In this document: piece after piece, positions 55,101 to 63,395 of the stretch
Layout of the letters: each line of letters opens with the position of its first letter
Numbering within the stretch: position 1 is the first letter of the stretch
Assembly: GCF_000832125.1 (NCBI RefSeq)
Contig: NZ_JPRK01000002.1
Location: forward strand, 310,001-374,000
Length of the DNA: 64,000 nt
Reading direction: 5' to 3'
Source of the DNA: Flavobacterium hibernum
GTDB lineage: Bacteria; Bacteroidota; Bacteroidia; Flavobacteriales; Flavobacteriaceae
Program-made: the position numbers and the translations under genes
Notes under the pieces: generated by a model
The model's input: the letters and a program-made list of their open reading frames with translations, nothing else
What the model was told of the DNA's origin: nothing
Databases searched by the model: none

Positions 55101-55315
55101 ACACCATTTATTGATTCTTCCAGAGAAGGTGCCACAGAACGTAAAACCGTTTCTGCGTTAGCTCCCGGATAAACTGCCGTTACCAAAACCGATGGTGGCG
55201 CAATATCAGGAAACTGTTGTAAGGGTAATTTTGTAAGTCCAAGTATACCCAAGATCACCAATAAAATGGAGATAACGGTAGCGAGTACTGGTCTTTGTAT
55301 AAATATTTTGAACAT
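52154..55315 (-). CDS. RND-family multidrug efflux permease (HAE1, AcrB-like)
   Basis: 1053 residues, the full AcrB length. Starts with the membrane helix RPVLATVISILLVILGILGL. The proton-relay residues are present: Asp-Asp in LILAIGIVVDDAIVVVEAVH (TM4), and Lys in IGLLAKNAILIVEFA (TM10). Porter and docking domains show FPDIAPPSVLVTAVYPGANAETV and GYGFEFSGQTREE. The trimer in the inner membrane exports drugs or bile-like compounds with proton import. Adaptor gene directly upstream (11 bases), then the small ORF and outer-membrane factor downstream. Confidence 0.95.
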   Translation of the reverse strand: MFKIFIQRPVLATVISILLVILGILGLTKLPLQQFPDIAPPSVLVTAVYPGANAETVLRSVAPSLEESINGVENMTYMSSTASNDGSLAITVFFKLGTNADQAAVNVQNRVAQATSQLPAEVVQQGVTTAKQQNSFIMAIGMFTEDESKYDQTFVANYAQINIIPEIKRIPGVGSASIFGGVKDYSMRVWLNPTQMSTYKVTPNEIMGAIQDKSLEAAPGKFGERSKEVFEYVIKYKGKLTKPEEYENIAIRSNADGSVLRLKDVARVELGAYSYNSLTRLNGKKGVVIGIIQLAGSNSNDIQVAINKLMEKASKDFPKGIKHNIFYSTKVALDQSIEQVQHTLLEAFILVFIVVFIFLQDFRSTLIPAIAVPVAILGTFFFMQLFGFSINLLTLFALILAIGIVVDDAIVVVEAVHAKMEHKHLSPKIATHEAMHEITGAIISITLVMAAVFLPVGFMEGSTGVFYRQFAFTMAIAIVISAVNALTLSPALAALFLKDNHGAHGDAPYEKKGFKEKFFNGFNKSFDSLTNRYVGGLKFLIRRKWLSLGGLALITVATIVMVKTTPAGFIPTEDQGFIAIAVNTPSGTSLDGTQKVMTEAENTLRGLDASRFVTAISGFNLLTNSTSPSSAVVFVLLKPNEDRGDVKNIDEIMNQVRGKLGAISGGSFFVFSFPTVPGFSNVEALDLVLQDKTGGKLDKFSGISQNFIGELMKRPEIAVAFTSFKADYPQLQLDINDEKADQLGVKVKDILQTMQTYFGSAQASDFNRFGKYYRVVVQADIDDRADPSSIDRVFVKNKTGDMVPINTLVKLTRIYGSETASRYNLFNSISINAIPKPGFSSGDAIKAIQEVAAQQLPAGYGFEFSGQTREEISSGGQSATIFLLCLIFIYFLLAAQYESYILPLAVILSIPAGIFGVFVAIGLTGIENNIYVQVALVMLIGLLAKNAILIVEFAVQKRKSGQALVRASIDAAKLRLRPIIMTSLAFVVGLIPMMSAKGPSAQGNHSISIGAAGGMISGVVLGLFIIPVLFIIFQHLQEKVSGKPVAVIHNEEK

Positions 55316-55326
55316 TTTCGTAAAAA

Positions 55327-56475
55327 TTATTTTTTGTTAATTATTTGGGCAACTTTTGAAGGAGTTGATTTTTCAGGCTGAATTACTTGTCCTTCCTGAA
55401 GTTTATCGATACCGCTTAATACAATTTGGTCACCAGATTTTACACCGTCTTTGATTAAGTAGTTTGTACCACTTTTGCCAATAACTGTAATAGGCATTTT
55501 AGCAACTTTGTTTTCTTTGTTTACTGTAAAAACAAAAACTTTATCCTGCATTTCTACTGTAGCCGATTGTGGTACTAAAACAGCATCATCATGTTGAAGA
55601 CCTAAACGAATTTTTCCAGTATTTCCTGAACGTAAAGTTCCGCCAGTATTAGGGAAAGTGGCTCTTAAAGTAATTGCACCAGTTGTTTTATCAAATTGAC
55701 CGTCTACCATATCGATTTTTCCGGTTTGAGCATAAGCATTGTTATCTGCTAAAATCAAAGTTACCGGAGGTAGTTTTTTTAGTTTATCACCTAAACTGTT
55801 TCCAGCATATTGCGCTTTAAAGTTGATGAAATCCGTTTCACCTAAAGAGAAATAAGCATACACTTCATGAACGTCAGATAAGTTTGTTAAAGGTTCAACA
55901 TCAGTTGCAGATACTAAACTTCCTTGTTTTTTAGGTAATCTTCCAATGTAACCGCTAACAGGAGCAGTTACTGTAGTATATCCTAAATTAATTTTGGCAG
56001 ATCCTACCATTGCTTTTGCTTGTTCGATGTTTGCAGCGGCAATTTTTTGAGAAGCTTTAGCTGTTTTTAATTGATAATCAGAAACTACTTTGTTTTGTAC
56101 AAGTGGAGTCAATTTATCAACTTCTAACTGAGCGTTAATTAAAGCAGCTTCGGCAGCATGAAGATTAGCTAAAGCATTGTTTAATTGCTCACGAAAAGGA
56201 CGTTCGTTTATTTTAAATAAAGTTTGACCTTTGCTTACATATGCACCTTCGTCTACAAAAACTCTTTCAAGGTTTCCGCTTACTTGTGGGCGAATTTCAA
56301 CATCAACCGTTCCTTGTATCGAAGCAGGATATTCTGCATCAGTAGTAGTATTTTCGCTTGAGATTGCTAAAACAGGTAATAATGGGGGAGCAGGAGCTGC
56401 TGGAGCCTGCGACTTATCTGCACAACTGCTTAACACAAGTGCCAGAATAAAACTGGTTATAATTACATTTTTCAT
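55327..56475 (-). CDS. RND efflux periplasmic adaptor (membrane fusion protein)
   Basis: 382 residues from ATG 56475, chosen for the lipoprotein signal MKNVIITSFILALVLSSC; the frame is open 25 codons further upstream. Order: lipobox Cys, beta-barrel/lipoyl region (DVEIRPQVSGNLERVFVDEGA, then GQTLFKINERPF), helical hairpin with ALANLHAAEAALINAQLEVD and SQKIAAANIEQAKAMVG, then lipoyl/barrel return TVTAPVSGYIGRLPKKQGS. First gene of the pump operon. Confidence 0.92.
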   Translation of the reverse strand: MKNVIITSFILALVLSSCADKSQAPAAPAPPLLPVLAISSENTTTDAEYPASIQGTVDVEIRPQVSGNLERVFVDEGAYVSKGQTLFKINERPFREQLNNALANLHAAEAALINAQLEVDKLTPLVQNKVVSDYQLKTAKASQKIAAANIEQAKAMVGSAKINLGYTTVTAPVSGYIGRLPKKQGSLVSATDVEPLTNLSDVHEVYAYFSLGETDFINFKAQYAGNSLGDKLKKLPPVTLILADNNAYAQTGKIDMVDGQFDKTTGAITLRATFPNTGGTLRSGNTGKIRLGLQHDDAVLVPQSATVEMQDKVFVFTVNKENKVAKMPITVIGKSGTNYLIKDGVKSGDQIVLSGIDKLQEGQVIQPEKSTPSKVAQIINKK

Positions 56476-56570
56476 TTTCGTATTGGTTTTAATTTGTTGG
56501 ACATTCTTATTGTTTAAATTTTGTGGTATTCGGATATTCTGGGTATTCATATTTAATTATATTAAATTAT

Positions 56571-56777
56571 CTAACGTTGTTAAGTATAATTGTGCAAAAT
56601 TCCAATAAAAGTGACTTCCCGATCTATTTAAGAATAGGGATTAAATTATTTATCACTGTTAAGTAACTTCAGAAAAAAAGCCTCTCTATTACTCTATTAA
56701 ATTTTCTAACACTGTTAAGTAAAGTAGTAAAAAAATAGTTGCTAAATTACTCTATTAAATCATTTATCACTGTTAAG
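56571..56777. promoter_or_regulatory. Array of four palindromic operators between tetR and the RND operon
   Basis: Four near-identical sites of the palindrome TAACA-N-TGTTA inside a longer word ending GTTAAGTA: CTAACGTTGTTAAG (56571-56584), TATCACTGTTAAG (56651-56663), CTAACACTGTTAAG (56706-56719, perfect core TAACACTGTTA) and TATCACTGTTAAG (56765-56777). Spacing is about 55-80 bases. Each is preceded by TTAAAT. A fifth, TTAACACCGTTAGG (57411-57424), lies in front of tetR. The array fits binding of the TetR dimer and cooperative control of both genes; it is inferred from symmetry and position. Confidence 0.75.
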
Positions 56778-56794
56778 TAAAAATGAAATTTTTT

Positions 56795-57388
56795 TTATTG
56801 TATTGATTTTATAATACCACTAATTGCATCTTTTAAGATTTGAGCATTTATGGTTGCCATTATATCACTTTTATTAATGATATTAATTGCAATTAAGCCA
56901 TGAATAACAGAAAAGAAAGTAAAGTACTTTTGTTTGATTATATCTTCGGTTGGATTACTGTTTTTCATTATTTCAGCAATTACAGACGTAAACAACTTGT
57001 AAGGTGCTTCGGCAGCAGAACATCGTTCAGAACAACACGTCATTTGTACACCAAACATTACCTGATACATTTCGGTATCCGTAAATGCAAAATCCCAATA
57101 TGCCATCCACATAGCTTCTAATTGATCTTCAGGTTTTTCAAATTTTGATCTTGCTTTTTCAAGCTCTTTACTTAATTTAATAAAGCCTTTACCGGTTAGT
57201 TCACTTAAAATAGCCTCTTTATTAGAGAAATATTCATAAATAATAGGAGCCGTGTATTCTATTCTGTCAGCAATTTTACGCATACTTAAACCATTCCAGC
57301 CGTCTTCTTTTACGATATCATAAGCAGCGCCAAGAATATTATTTCTTGTCTCTTCTTTTTGTCTTAAAATACGATCTTTACTTGCCAT
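56795..57388 (-). CDS. TetR/AcrR-family regulator of the RND pump
   Basis: 197 residues. The N-terminal HTH reads DGWNGLSMRKIADRIEYTAPIIYEYFSNKEAILSEL (about 30-65), the TetR signature, and the C-terminal domain is all-helical (WMAYWDFAFTDTEMYQVMF). Two cysteines next to each other (QMTCCSERCS, about 119) could sense thiols or metals. Directly upstream and in the same direction as the efflux operon, with palindromic sites on both sides. It is most likely its repressor. Confidence 0.92.
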   Translation of the reverse strand: MASKDRILRQKEETRNNILGAAYDIVKEDGWNGLSMRKIADRIEYTAPIIYEYFSNKEAILSELTGKGFIKLSKELEKARSKFEKPEDQLEAMWMAYWDFAFTDTEMYQVMFGVQMTCCSERCSAAEAPYKLFTSVIAEIMKNSNPTEDIIKQKYFTFFSVIHGLIAINIINKSDIMATINAQILKDAISGIIKSIQ

Positions 57389-57940
57389 TTTGATTAAGTA
57401 TTAAATTGTTTAACACCGTTAGGCAAATGTATGGCGGTTTTTCTAATAATGAAATATTTTTGTCATAATATTTTCTTATTGTTGTATAGACAAGTATTAA
57501 AAACCGCCGAAAGGCCATAATTATAAGGAATTTTTTAAGTTTAATTTTTTAAGGAGCTGATGGTTTTTTGTATTTCAAAACCATTTTTCCCGCTCTACAC
57601 TATATCTTTTATGGTGAAACCCACCATAAAAGGATGCCGTTTCGATCGGGGCTAGGCGAGAAAATATCTTTTTTATGAGATTTTGGTTTAATAAAGCGAT
57701 AAAATTCCAAAGAATAATTCCATATTGTAGAGCTGGATTTTAATCCAATTAAAAATGGAATATCATTGGTTGCGCAAAATTATGCTGGATTAAAATCCAG
57801 CCCTATAATATAATTAGAGCCTATAGCTCTTTGTTCATCTTGAAACTAAATTTAAAGCATAATCACAAAATAAACTGAATTCCGAAGGAATAATAAATGT
57901 TGTAGGGCTGGACTTTAGTCCAGTTTAATATAAAGTTACA
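57389..57940. repeat. 552-base intergenic region with several hairpins
   Basis: No gene. The first 40 bases carry the tetR-side operator at 57411-57424. CTTTTATGGTG / CACCATAAAAG (57606-57632) is an 11-bp hairpin. Three copies of a CTGGATTTTAATCCAG-type palindrome lie near 57733, 57784 and 57907, each with GTAGGGCTGG or GCCCTA on the outer side. This is another dispersed Bacteroidota family. It fills the gap to the convergent-side end of the reductase gene. Confidence 0.7.
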
Positions 57941-58870
57941 TTAGGAAGCCAGATACAGAGTATTAATTTTCTCATTCACACCATTATAATAAGGAGTTTC
58001 AATTCCGAATTTAACAGCATTTTCAATCACATAATCCACTAAAAATTGTTTCTCGGTTTGATTGTGGTTTTCAAAATCCAATTGAAGGGATGATTTAGAT
58101 TCAAACGGAAATTTAGTCAATAAATCTTTAGAAGTTTCAATATCTTCATTCGTCAAAATGATGTTGTTTTTAGCGCCAAGTGACTGAATCTCAATCATCA
58201 TATTTCCTAAAATTTGCATGAGATTTTGATCTTCAAGAAGTTGACCAAAAGTAACTTTATAAGCAGATGTTATGGCAGCAACGGGAGCAACAAACAAATA
58301 TTTCTTCCATAAGATTTCGCTGATACTAGCAACATAAGTAATATCTAAACCTCCTTCAACTAATAAAGGGATTAAAGCTTTGTTTTCTTTTCCTCCAATG
58401 AAAATTTTTCCAGGCCCGCCAAGATGTTGAACATGTCCTGGTTTCTTTACATTCGAGGCTACATAAATACAACCTTCCATAATCTGACCAACTTCGGGTA
58501 AAGTTTCTCTGATTATTTCTTTGGCATTAACTACATTTTGCAACGTTATTATAATCGTTTTTTCGTTTACACAATCTTTGTAAGTTGCTAATATGTTGTT
58601 TATTGAATAAGATTTTGAGGTAAGAATCAATACGTCGAGAATTCCAATTTCTGCTGGATTATCTGATACTAAATCGGGAAATATAGTTTCGCTTATACCT
58701 TTAGATTCAAATAATAAACCTTCATTTTGAATCACTTTTTTGGTTTCGCCTCTGCATATGAATATAATTTTAGTGCTGCTATCTTTATATTTTTTGGCTA
58801 GGGGAGCACCAACAAATCCGCCAATTCCACCAATTCCAAGAATTCCTATTTTTAATGTATCTGAGTTCAT
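57941..58870 (-). CDS. Ketopantoate reductase-family protein (panE-like)
   Basis: 309 residues. N-terminal Rossmann fold IGILGIGGIGGFVGAPLAKKY with GxGxxG (about 7-27), NADP preference suggested by Arg in FICRGETKK. The catalytic Lys lies in the LLTSKSYSI or WKKYLF region (KYLFVAPVAAITSAY is the family motif). The C-terminal half is helical. Reduces 2-dehydropantoate in coenzyme A synthesis in true PanE; this paralogue-type protein may act on another 2-keto acid. It is divergent from the AraC gene at 58971. Confidence 0.86.
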   Translation of the reverse strand: MNSDTLKIGILGIGGIGGFVGAPLAKKYKDSSTKIIFICRGETKKVIQNEGLLFESKGISETIFPDLVSDNPAEIGILDVLILTSKSYSINNILATYKDCVNEKTIIITLQNVVNAKEIIRETLPEVGQIMEGCIYVASNVKKPGHVQHLGGPGKIFIGGKENKALIPLLVEGGLDITYVASISEILWKKYLFVAPVAAITSAYKVTFGQLLEDQNLMQILGNMMIEIQSLGAKNNIILTNEDIETSKDLLTKFPFESKSSLQLDFENHNQTEKQFLVDYVIENAVKFGIETPYYNGVNEKINTLYLAS

Positions 58871-58970
58871 ATTGTAGTATTTTGGGTTTTAAATCTTGGT
58901 ACAAAGTAAATAGGTTCAGGATCATTAATTGATGTAAAAATATCGGTTATATTTGTAAAAATTAAGGATT

Positions 58971-59807
58971 ATGAAAGACACGTTTTTTATATACAAAGAT
59001 TTCGAAATTTATTCGGTCGAAGAACTTACCTGGAAAAAGGAAGTGCATAGACATAATTTTTTCGAACTATTATATATCGAATACGGAACGGGAAATCATA
59101 TCTTAAACTCAATTCATCATCATTACAAAGAGCATGATATTTATTTGCTTACGCCAAAGGATTATCACTCTTTTAAAACTCTTGAACCTACCAAATTTCA
59201 CTGCTTAAGGTTTCTGCCTAATTTCTTTTCGAATAAAAAGGAAATTGAAGAAATAGAGAAGTTATTTTACTACCACAATCAAACCAATGGAAATTTGATT
59301 TTCCTCGAAGAAGATAAAGATTTTTGTGAAGTTTTAATTTTAAAAATATTGGAAGAAGTTGCGAAACAAAAAGGACAAAACGAAATTATAATCAAAAGTT
59401 TGATGATGTCTTTGATTCAAATAATAAGAAGAAACGCAACTACAAACGAAAGTAGTTTAGAATTTCAAACTATAGAGGTTTTAAAGATTGATACTATTTT
59501 AAGTTACATTAGGTCAAATATTGCCAATCCGCATTTATTGAAGAAGAAAGAAATAGCCAATCATTTTAACGTTTCTATCCACTACATTGGTGAATATTTT
59601 AAAAACCATTTGAACATTACTTTAAGAGATTATATCGAGCAAACAAAACTAAAAGTAGTGAGGGAAAAGTTAAGTAAAAGCAATTTGACTTTTTCAGAAA
59701 TAAGTAATGATTTGGGTTTTATTGATAGTAGCCACTTTAATAAATTCATCATGCGAAGCACAGGAGTTTCTCCATCAGAGTTTAAAAAATCATTGAGTAC
59801 TTCTTAG
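58971..59807 (+). CDS. AraC-family transcriptional regulator
   Basis: 278 residues. Cupin-like N-terminal domain with HRHNFFELLYIEYGTGNHIL (about 22-42), a His-rich sensory barrel, then two HTH motifs: KKEIANHFNVSIHYIGEYFK (about 210-230) and LTFSEISNDLGFIDSSHFNKFI with the final GVSPSEFKKS. TATATTTG at 58948-58955 is its -7 box, with ATG 16 bases later. It is divergent from the ketopantoate reductase gene at 100 bases and may control it. Confidence 0.9.
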   Translation: MKDTFFIYKDFEIYSVEELTWKKEVHRHNFFELLYIEYGTGNHILNSIHHHYKEHDIYLLTPKDYHSFKTLEPTKFHCLRFLPNFFSNKKEIEEIEKLFYYHNQTNGNLIFLEEDKDFCEVLILKILEEVAKQKGQNEIIIKSLMMSLIQIIRRNATTNESSLEFQTIEVLKIDTILSYIRSNIANPHLLKKKEIANHFNVSIHYIGEYFKNHLNITLRDYIEQTKLKVVREKLSKSNLTFSEISNDLGFIDSSHFNKFIMRSTGVSPSEFKKSLSTS

Positions 59808-59863
59808 TAGAAATCCAAACCTTTTAGTTGTTTTATGGCTACTAAGAAATACTTTATTGATTA

Positions 59864-60784
59864 TTATTTTATAAAATCCATTTCGACGTGTTCAATTCCG
59901 GCATCTAGAAAATAATTATCAGTTTGTCTAAAACCATTTTTGATGTAAAAGCGACTTGCATTAACTTGTGCATATAAGAAAATCTTACTTTCATCTTTTA
60001 AATCCTCTAGTATTTTGAGTAAAATAGCTTCACCAATTCGTTTGCCTCTATAAGTATTAAGAACAGCAATTCTTTCAATTTTTGCTCCTTTTTCGGTTTT
60101 TCTGTAGCGTGCGGCGCCAGCTGGTAAGCCATTAACAGTTGCTAGGTAATGAACGGCTTCGTTGTCGTCCATAGATTCACGTTCTTGCGATACATTTTGT
60201 TCCTCTACAAATACTTGTCTGCGGATAGCAAAAGCTATTTCGATTAGTTTTTCGTCAGTTACTTGGTCAACTTTAATAGAATTTTCTTTTGTTGTTGCAG
60301 TAGAATTGTCTTTTATTTCTTTAATAGCAGTCATTCGGTCAAAAAGATTTTTTGATTTTAAATTTTGATTTACTTCGTTTATGGCTTTGAATAAATTATT
60401 TTCGGTATCGGTAAGTTCAACTAAAGCTTCGGTCATAATTAACCATAATGGCTGTAATTGAATGATCATTTTGTTGGCTTTGTCTGTTAGTGTTATTAAA
60501 CGTTTTCTCTCATCTTTAGCATCTTTGGTAGACCCAATCAATTCCTTTTTTTCTAATTCTTTCAGTAATGAAATTGTGGTAGGATGTGAGTATCCAATTT
60601 CCTGAGATAGTTCGACAATACTAATAGCTTGTTTTTGAGCAAGCACATAGATAACCGGAAACCATTTGGGCTCAAAATCTATATTTTGACTCTTGTAGAA
60701 TTGCTGAGCTTCTTTCCTTAGGTTTTCATTCAATCGTTGCAAAAGATTACCTAATACTAATGATTTTGATTTTTCTAATACCAT
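59864..60784 (-). CDS. Bifunctional MarR-type HTH / GNAT protein, second copy
   Basis: 306 residues. MarR domain (about 1-140) with EIGYSHPTTISLLKELEKKELIGSTKDAKDERKRLITL. GNAT domain (about 155-306) with GAARYRKTEKGAKIERIAVLNTYRGKRIGEAILLKIL, where RxxGKRIG is the canonical acetyl-CoA loop, and FLYAQVNASRFYIKNGF. It is a paralogue of 34620-35570, which has the same order of domains but a degenerate acetyl-CoA loop. Preceded by a palindromic operator and a TAAATTTG box. Confidence 0.9.
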   Translation of the reverse strand: MVLEKSKSLVLGNLLQRLNENLRKEAQQFYKSQNIDFEPKWFPVIYVLAQKQAISIVELSQEIGYSHPTTISLLKELEKKELIGSTKDAKDERKRLITLTDKANKMIIQLQPLWLIMTEALVELTDTENNLFKAINEVNQNLKSKNLFDRMTAIKEIKDNSTATTKENSIKVDQVTDEKLIEIAFAIRRQVFVEEQNVSQERESMDDNEAVHYLATVNGLPAGAARYRKTEKGAKIERIAVLNTYRGKRIGEAILLKILEDLKDESKIFLYAQVNASRFYIKNGFRQTDNYFLDAGIEHVEMDFIK

Positions 60785-60800
60785 AAAAATAATTTGTAAA

Positions 60801-60821
60801 CAAATTTACGTAGTTAACTAC
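60801..60821 (-). promoter_or_regulatory. Promoter box and operator of the second MarR-GNAT gene
   Basis: On the minus strand TAAATTTG (60801-60808) is the -7 box, and the 12-bp perfect palindrome GTAGTTAACTAC (60810-60821) lies immediately upstream of it. It has the same half-site TAGTTA as the operator of the paralogue at 34594-34605, there in the opposite half-site order. Confidence 0.6.
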
Positions 60822-60925
60822 ATATAATCAAAAAGAATTAAAATATTTTAAGATATATTTATAATATTTAAGCCAGAGATTCTTGTTTTTAAAGTTCAAA
60901 AAATAGATTATAATTCTTTTTACGT

Positions 60926-61264
60926 TTAAGATTTCGTATGTTTTTCAAAATATTCTATTGCCATTGCAACAATTATTTCTCTAGTTGTAAATCTATATTT
61001 TATTCCATTATTTGAAGTGTATAAATCGTCTAGTTTTGGGTGATATTCTTTTCCGTTTTCATTAAATGGTTTTATAACTGTCAGCCAGTAATTACGATCT
61101 TGATCTTTAAAAGAAAATAAATGATAATTTGATGCAATAAATATGGTACCATTATCTGTGTCTAGAATAGAGGTGTAAATACTAGCTTGATGTGTGCCCA
61201 AAATACTAATATTAGAATTGTAATTTTTCGATAATAATTCATTGATTTTTTGTGTAGTTTGCAT
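60926..61264 (-). CDS. Hypothetical protein, 112 residues
   Basis: A soluble protein: KINELLSKNYNSNISILGTH, then beta strands DTDNGTIFIASNYHLFSFK, and YWLTVIKPFNENG with a helical C-terminus (EIIVAMAIEYFEKHTKS). I do not recognise a family. It lies in the same direction as the second MarR-GNAT gene, 141 bases upstream of it, and could be part of the same unit, though operator sites lie between them. Confidence 0.55.
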   Translation of the reverse strand: MQTTQKINELLSKNYNSNISILGTHQASIYTSILDTDNGTIFIASNYHLFSFKDQDRNYWLTVIKPFNENGKEYHPKLDDLYTSNNGIKYRFTTREIIVAMAIEYFEKHTKS

Positions 61265-61481
61265 CTTAGGAGTTTTTAATTTTTGGCGTGGTTTCGTAAA
61301 TATAATAATGTGGGTTTTAGCCGTATTGCCTCTAAAAGTTTTTTTTGTAACAGAATAAGGTTAAAAATAATAATCATAAAGCGATAAAGGATGTACAAAA
61401 GCATAGTGAATTTGTACCATTTCGACTGGGTTTATTGTGTGTATCTTTGTGATATTAGTTTAAATAAAAAAGATAAAATAT

Positions 61482-62495
61482 ATGAAAGCAATAGGATTTA
61501 TAACCTCATTATCAATAGAGAAGGAAGATAGTTTTATTGAGTTTGAAATTCCAAAACCAATTCCGGGATCACAAGATTTATTAGTTAAAATTGAAGCAGT
61601 TTCGGTTAATCCGGTCGATTTTAAAATACGCCAGAACAGTGCAAAAGACACTATTTTAGAAACTCCAAAAATCATTGGTTGGGATGCCGTAGGAATCGTT
61701 GAAGCTGTTGGAGATAAAGTAAGTTTATTTAAAGTGGGTGACGAAGTTTTTTATGCGGGAGATCTTACCAAACCAGGAAGTAATGCCGAATATCAAGTTA
61801 TCGATGAACGAATTGTGGGTAAAAAACCAAAATCGCTTACTGTAGAGCAATCTGCCGTAATGCCATTAACGGGTTTAACAGCTTGGGAGATTTTATTTGA
61901 CAGGATTCGAATCGATCGTGAAAAAGACAAAAGCAAAACCGTTTTAATAATTGGTGGAGCTGGCGGAGTAGGTTCTGTAGCCATTCAATTGGCCAAAAAA
62001 GTTGCGGGATTAACCGTAATCGCTACAGCTTCTCGCCCCGAATCTATAGAATGGTGTAAACAACAAGGTGCAGATTTTGTTGTAAATCATAAGAATTTAG
62101 TAGAGGAAGTTCGCAATGCAGGTTTTCAGCAAGTTGATTTTATTTTAGATTTCGTTGATGTAAACCAATATTGGAGTGCATTTGTCGAATTAATTAAACC
62201 GCAAGGACATATTGGCTCTATTAGTGATCCAAAGGAAGATGTAAATCTTCGCGAATTAAAAGGTAAAAGCGCTAGTTTTCATTGGGAATTAATGTTTACG
62301 CGATCAATGTTTCAAACAAATGATATGATTGAGCAACATTATATTTTAAATAAATTATCTGATTTATTAGAAAACGGTACAATTCAGTCTACCTTAAAAA
62401 CTACATTGAATGGTTTGACTGTTGAAAATTTCAAAAAAGCGCATCAATTGTTAGAATCAGGAACTACAATTGGTAAAATTGCAATTAAATTCTAG
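61482..62495 (+). CDS. Zinc-type MDR oxidoreductase (quinone oxidoreductase-like)
   Basis: 337 residues. GroES-like N-terminal domain (about 25-120) with VSVNPVDFKIRQN and GWDAVGIVEAVG, and Rossmann domain with VLIIGGAGGVGSVAIQLAKK (about 150-170). The zinc-binding cysteine sets of classical alcohol dehydrogenases are not present, so despite its family name this is likely a zinc-free quinone/enone reductase using NADPH. No neighbour suggests the substrate. Confidence 0.88.
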   Translation: MKAIGFITSLSIEKEDSFIEFEIPKPIPGSQDLLVKIEAVSVNPVDFKIRQNSAKDTILETPKIIGWDAVGIVEAVGDKVSLFKVGDEVFYAGDLTKPGSNAEYQVIDERIVGKKPKSLTVEQSAVMPLTGLTAWEILFDRIRIDREKDKSKTVLIIGGAGGVGSVAIQLAKKVAGLTVIATASRPESIEWCKQQGADFVVNHKNLVEEVRNAGFQQVDFILDFVDVNQYWSAFVELIKPQGHIGSISDPKEDVNLRELKGKSASFHWELMFTRSMFQTNDMIEQHYILNKLSDLLENGTIQSTLKTTLNGLTVENFKKAHQLLESGTTIGKIAIKF

Positions 62496-62683
62496 GTACT
62501 GTATGAAGTTGAGATGCTTCTTTAGCCTATAATTTTTTAAACAGATTTTAATATTCTATAAGACTTCGATAGTTAGATTTATCTATAAAATAAATCTTAT
62601 TATGTTGTTTTTTAGACTTTTAAGATCTGTTTTTGTTTTGTCGTGTGGCTACATTTGCACCGTAGATTTTAAAAAGCTATTTT

Positions 62684-63283
62684 ATGAAAATTTTCAATTT
62701 GACTTTGTTTTTTATAGTAAGTTTTTTTTGTAGTGCAAAAGAGAATAAAATTGAGGTTGTACCAATAAAGCCAGAAATAGAGCGATTTAATAATCAGCTG
62801 GCTGCTGTAAAAGAATTACTGAATAAAGAGGGTAAATACAATGCTAAAATTGCCTTTTTTATTGATATGAGAATTAAATCCGGTAAAAACAGATTCTTTA
62901 TTTACGACTTGGTTAACGATAAAATTTTAGAAGAAGGACTTGTTGCAAACGGTTCAGGTTCTGAAACTAAAGTTCGAGGAGACTTAAAGTTTAGTAATGA
63001 ACCCAATTCTAATTCGACTTCTTTAGGACGATATTCTGTAGGTAAATCGTATAGAGGAATGTTTGGTAAATCATACAAATTATCCGGATTAGACGATACA
63101 AATAGTAATGCCGAAAAAAGAGCAATTGTATTACACTCTTATTCTGCGGTTCCAGAAGGAGAACAAGATTATTACATTTCTAACAGTCATGGTTGTCCAA
63201 TGGTTAGTGACGTTTTCTTTAAAAAACTGGAGAAAATAATTGACGGTTCTAAGTCTAAAATAATTATGAATATCTATTATTAA
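62684..63283 (+). CDS. Murein L,D-transpeptidase-like catalytic domain protein
   Basis: 199 residues. N-terminal signal peptide (TLFFIVSFFCSAKENK). Catalytic domain (about 60-199) with IDMRIKSGKNRFFIYDL, STSLGRYSVGKSYRG, and the active-site stretch AIVLHSYSAVPEGEQDYYISNSHGCPMVS, giving His, and SHGC with the nucleophilic Cys. It belongs to the YkuD-related group of Bacteroidota, acting in the periplasm on cell wall peptides. Confirmed activity is lacking for this subgroup, as far as I know. Confidence 0.85.
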   Translation: MKIFNLTLFFIVSFFCSAKENKIEVVPIKPEIERFNNQLAAVKELLNKEGKYNAKIAFFIDMRIKSGKNRFFIYDLVNDKILEEGLVANGSGSETKVRGDLKFSNEPNSNSTSLGRYSVGKSYRGMFGKSYKLSGLDDTNSNAEKRAIVLHSYSAVPEGEQDYYISNSHGCPMVSDVFFKKLEKIIDGSKSKIIMNIYY

Positions 63284-63330
63284 AAAATAGCATTTCCAGT
63301 TTTATCATAAAGTCTAAGGACTATAAACAA

Positions 63331-63365
63331 ACATGCCAACTTTAGTTAAAAGTTGGCATGTTTTA
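63331..63365. terminator. Bidirectional terminator between convergent genes
   Basis: ACATGCCAACTTT (63331-63343) and AAAGTTGGCATGT (about 63349-63361), with T-rich sequence after it. Lies between the L,D-transpeptidase-like gene and the convergent type IX cargo gene. Confidence 0.85.
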
Positions 63366-63395
63366 TAAAACCCAAAAAGTTTTTTTAAGAGTCAA

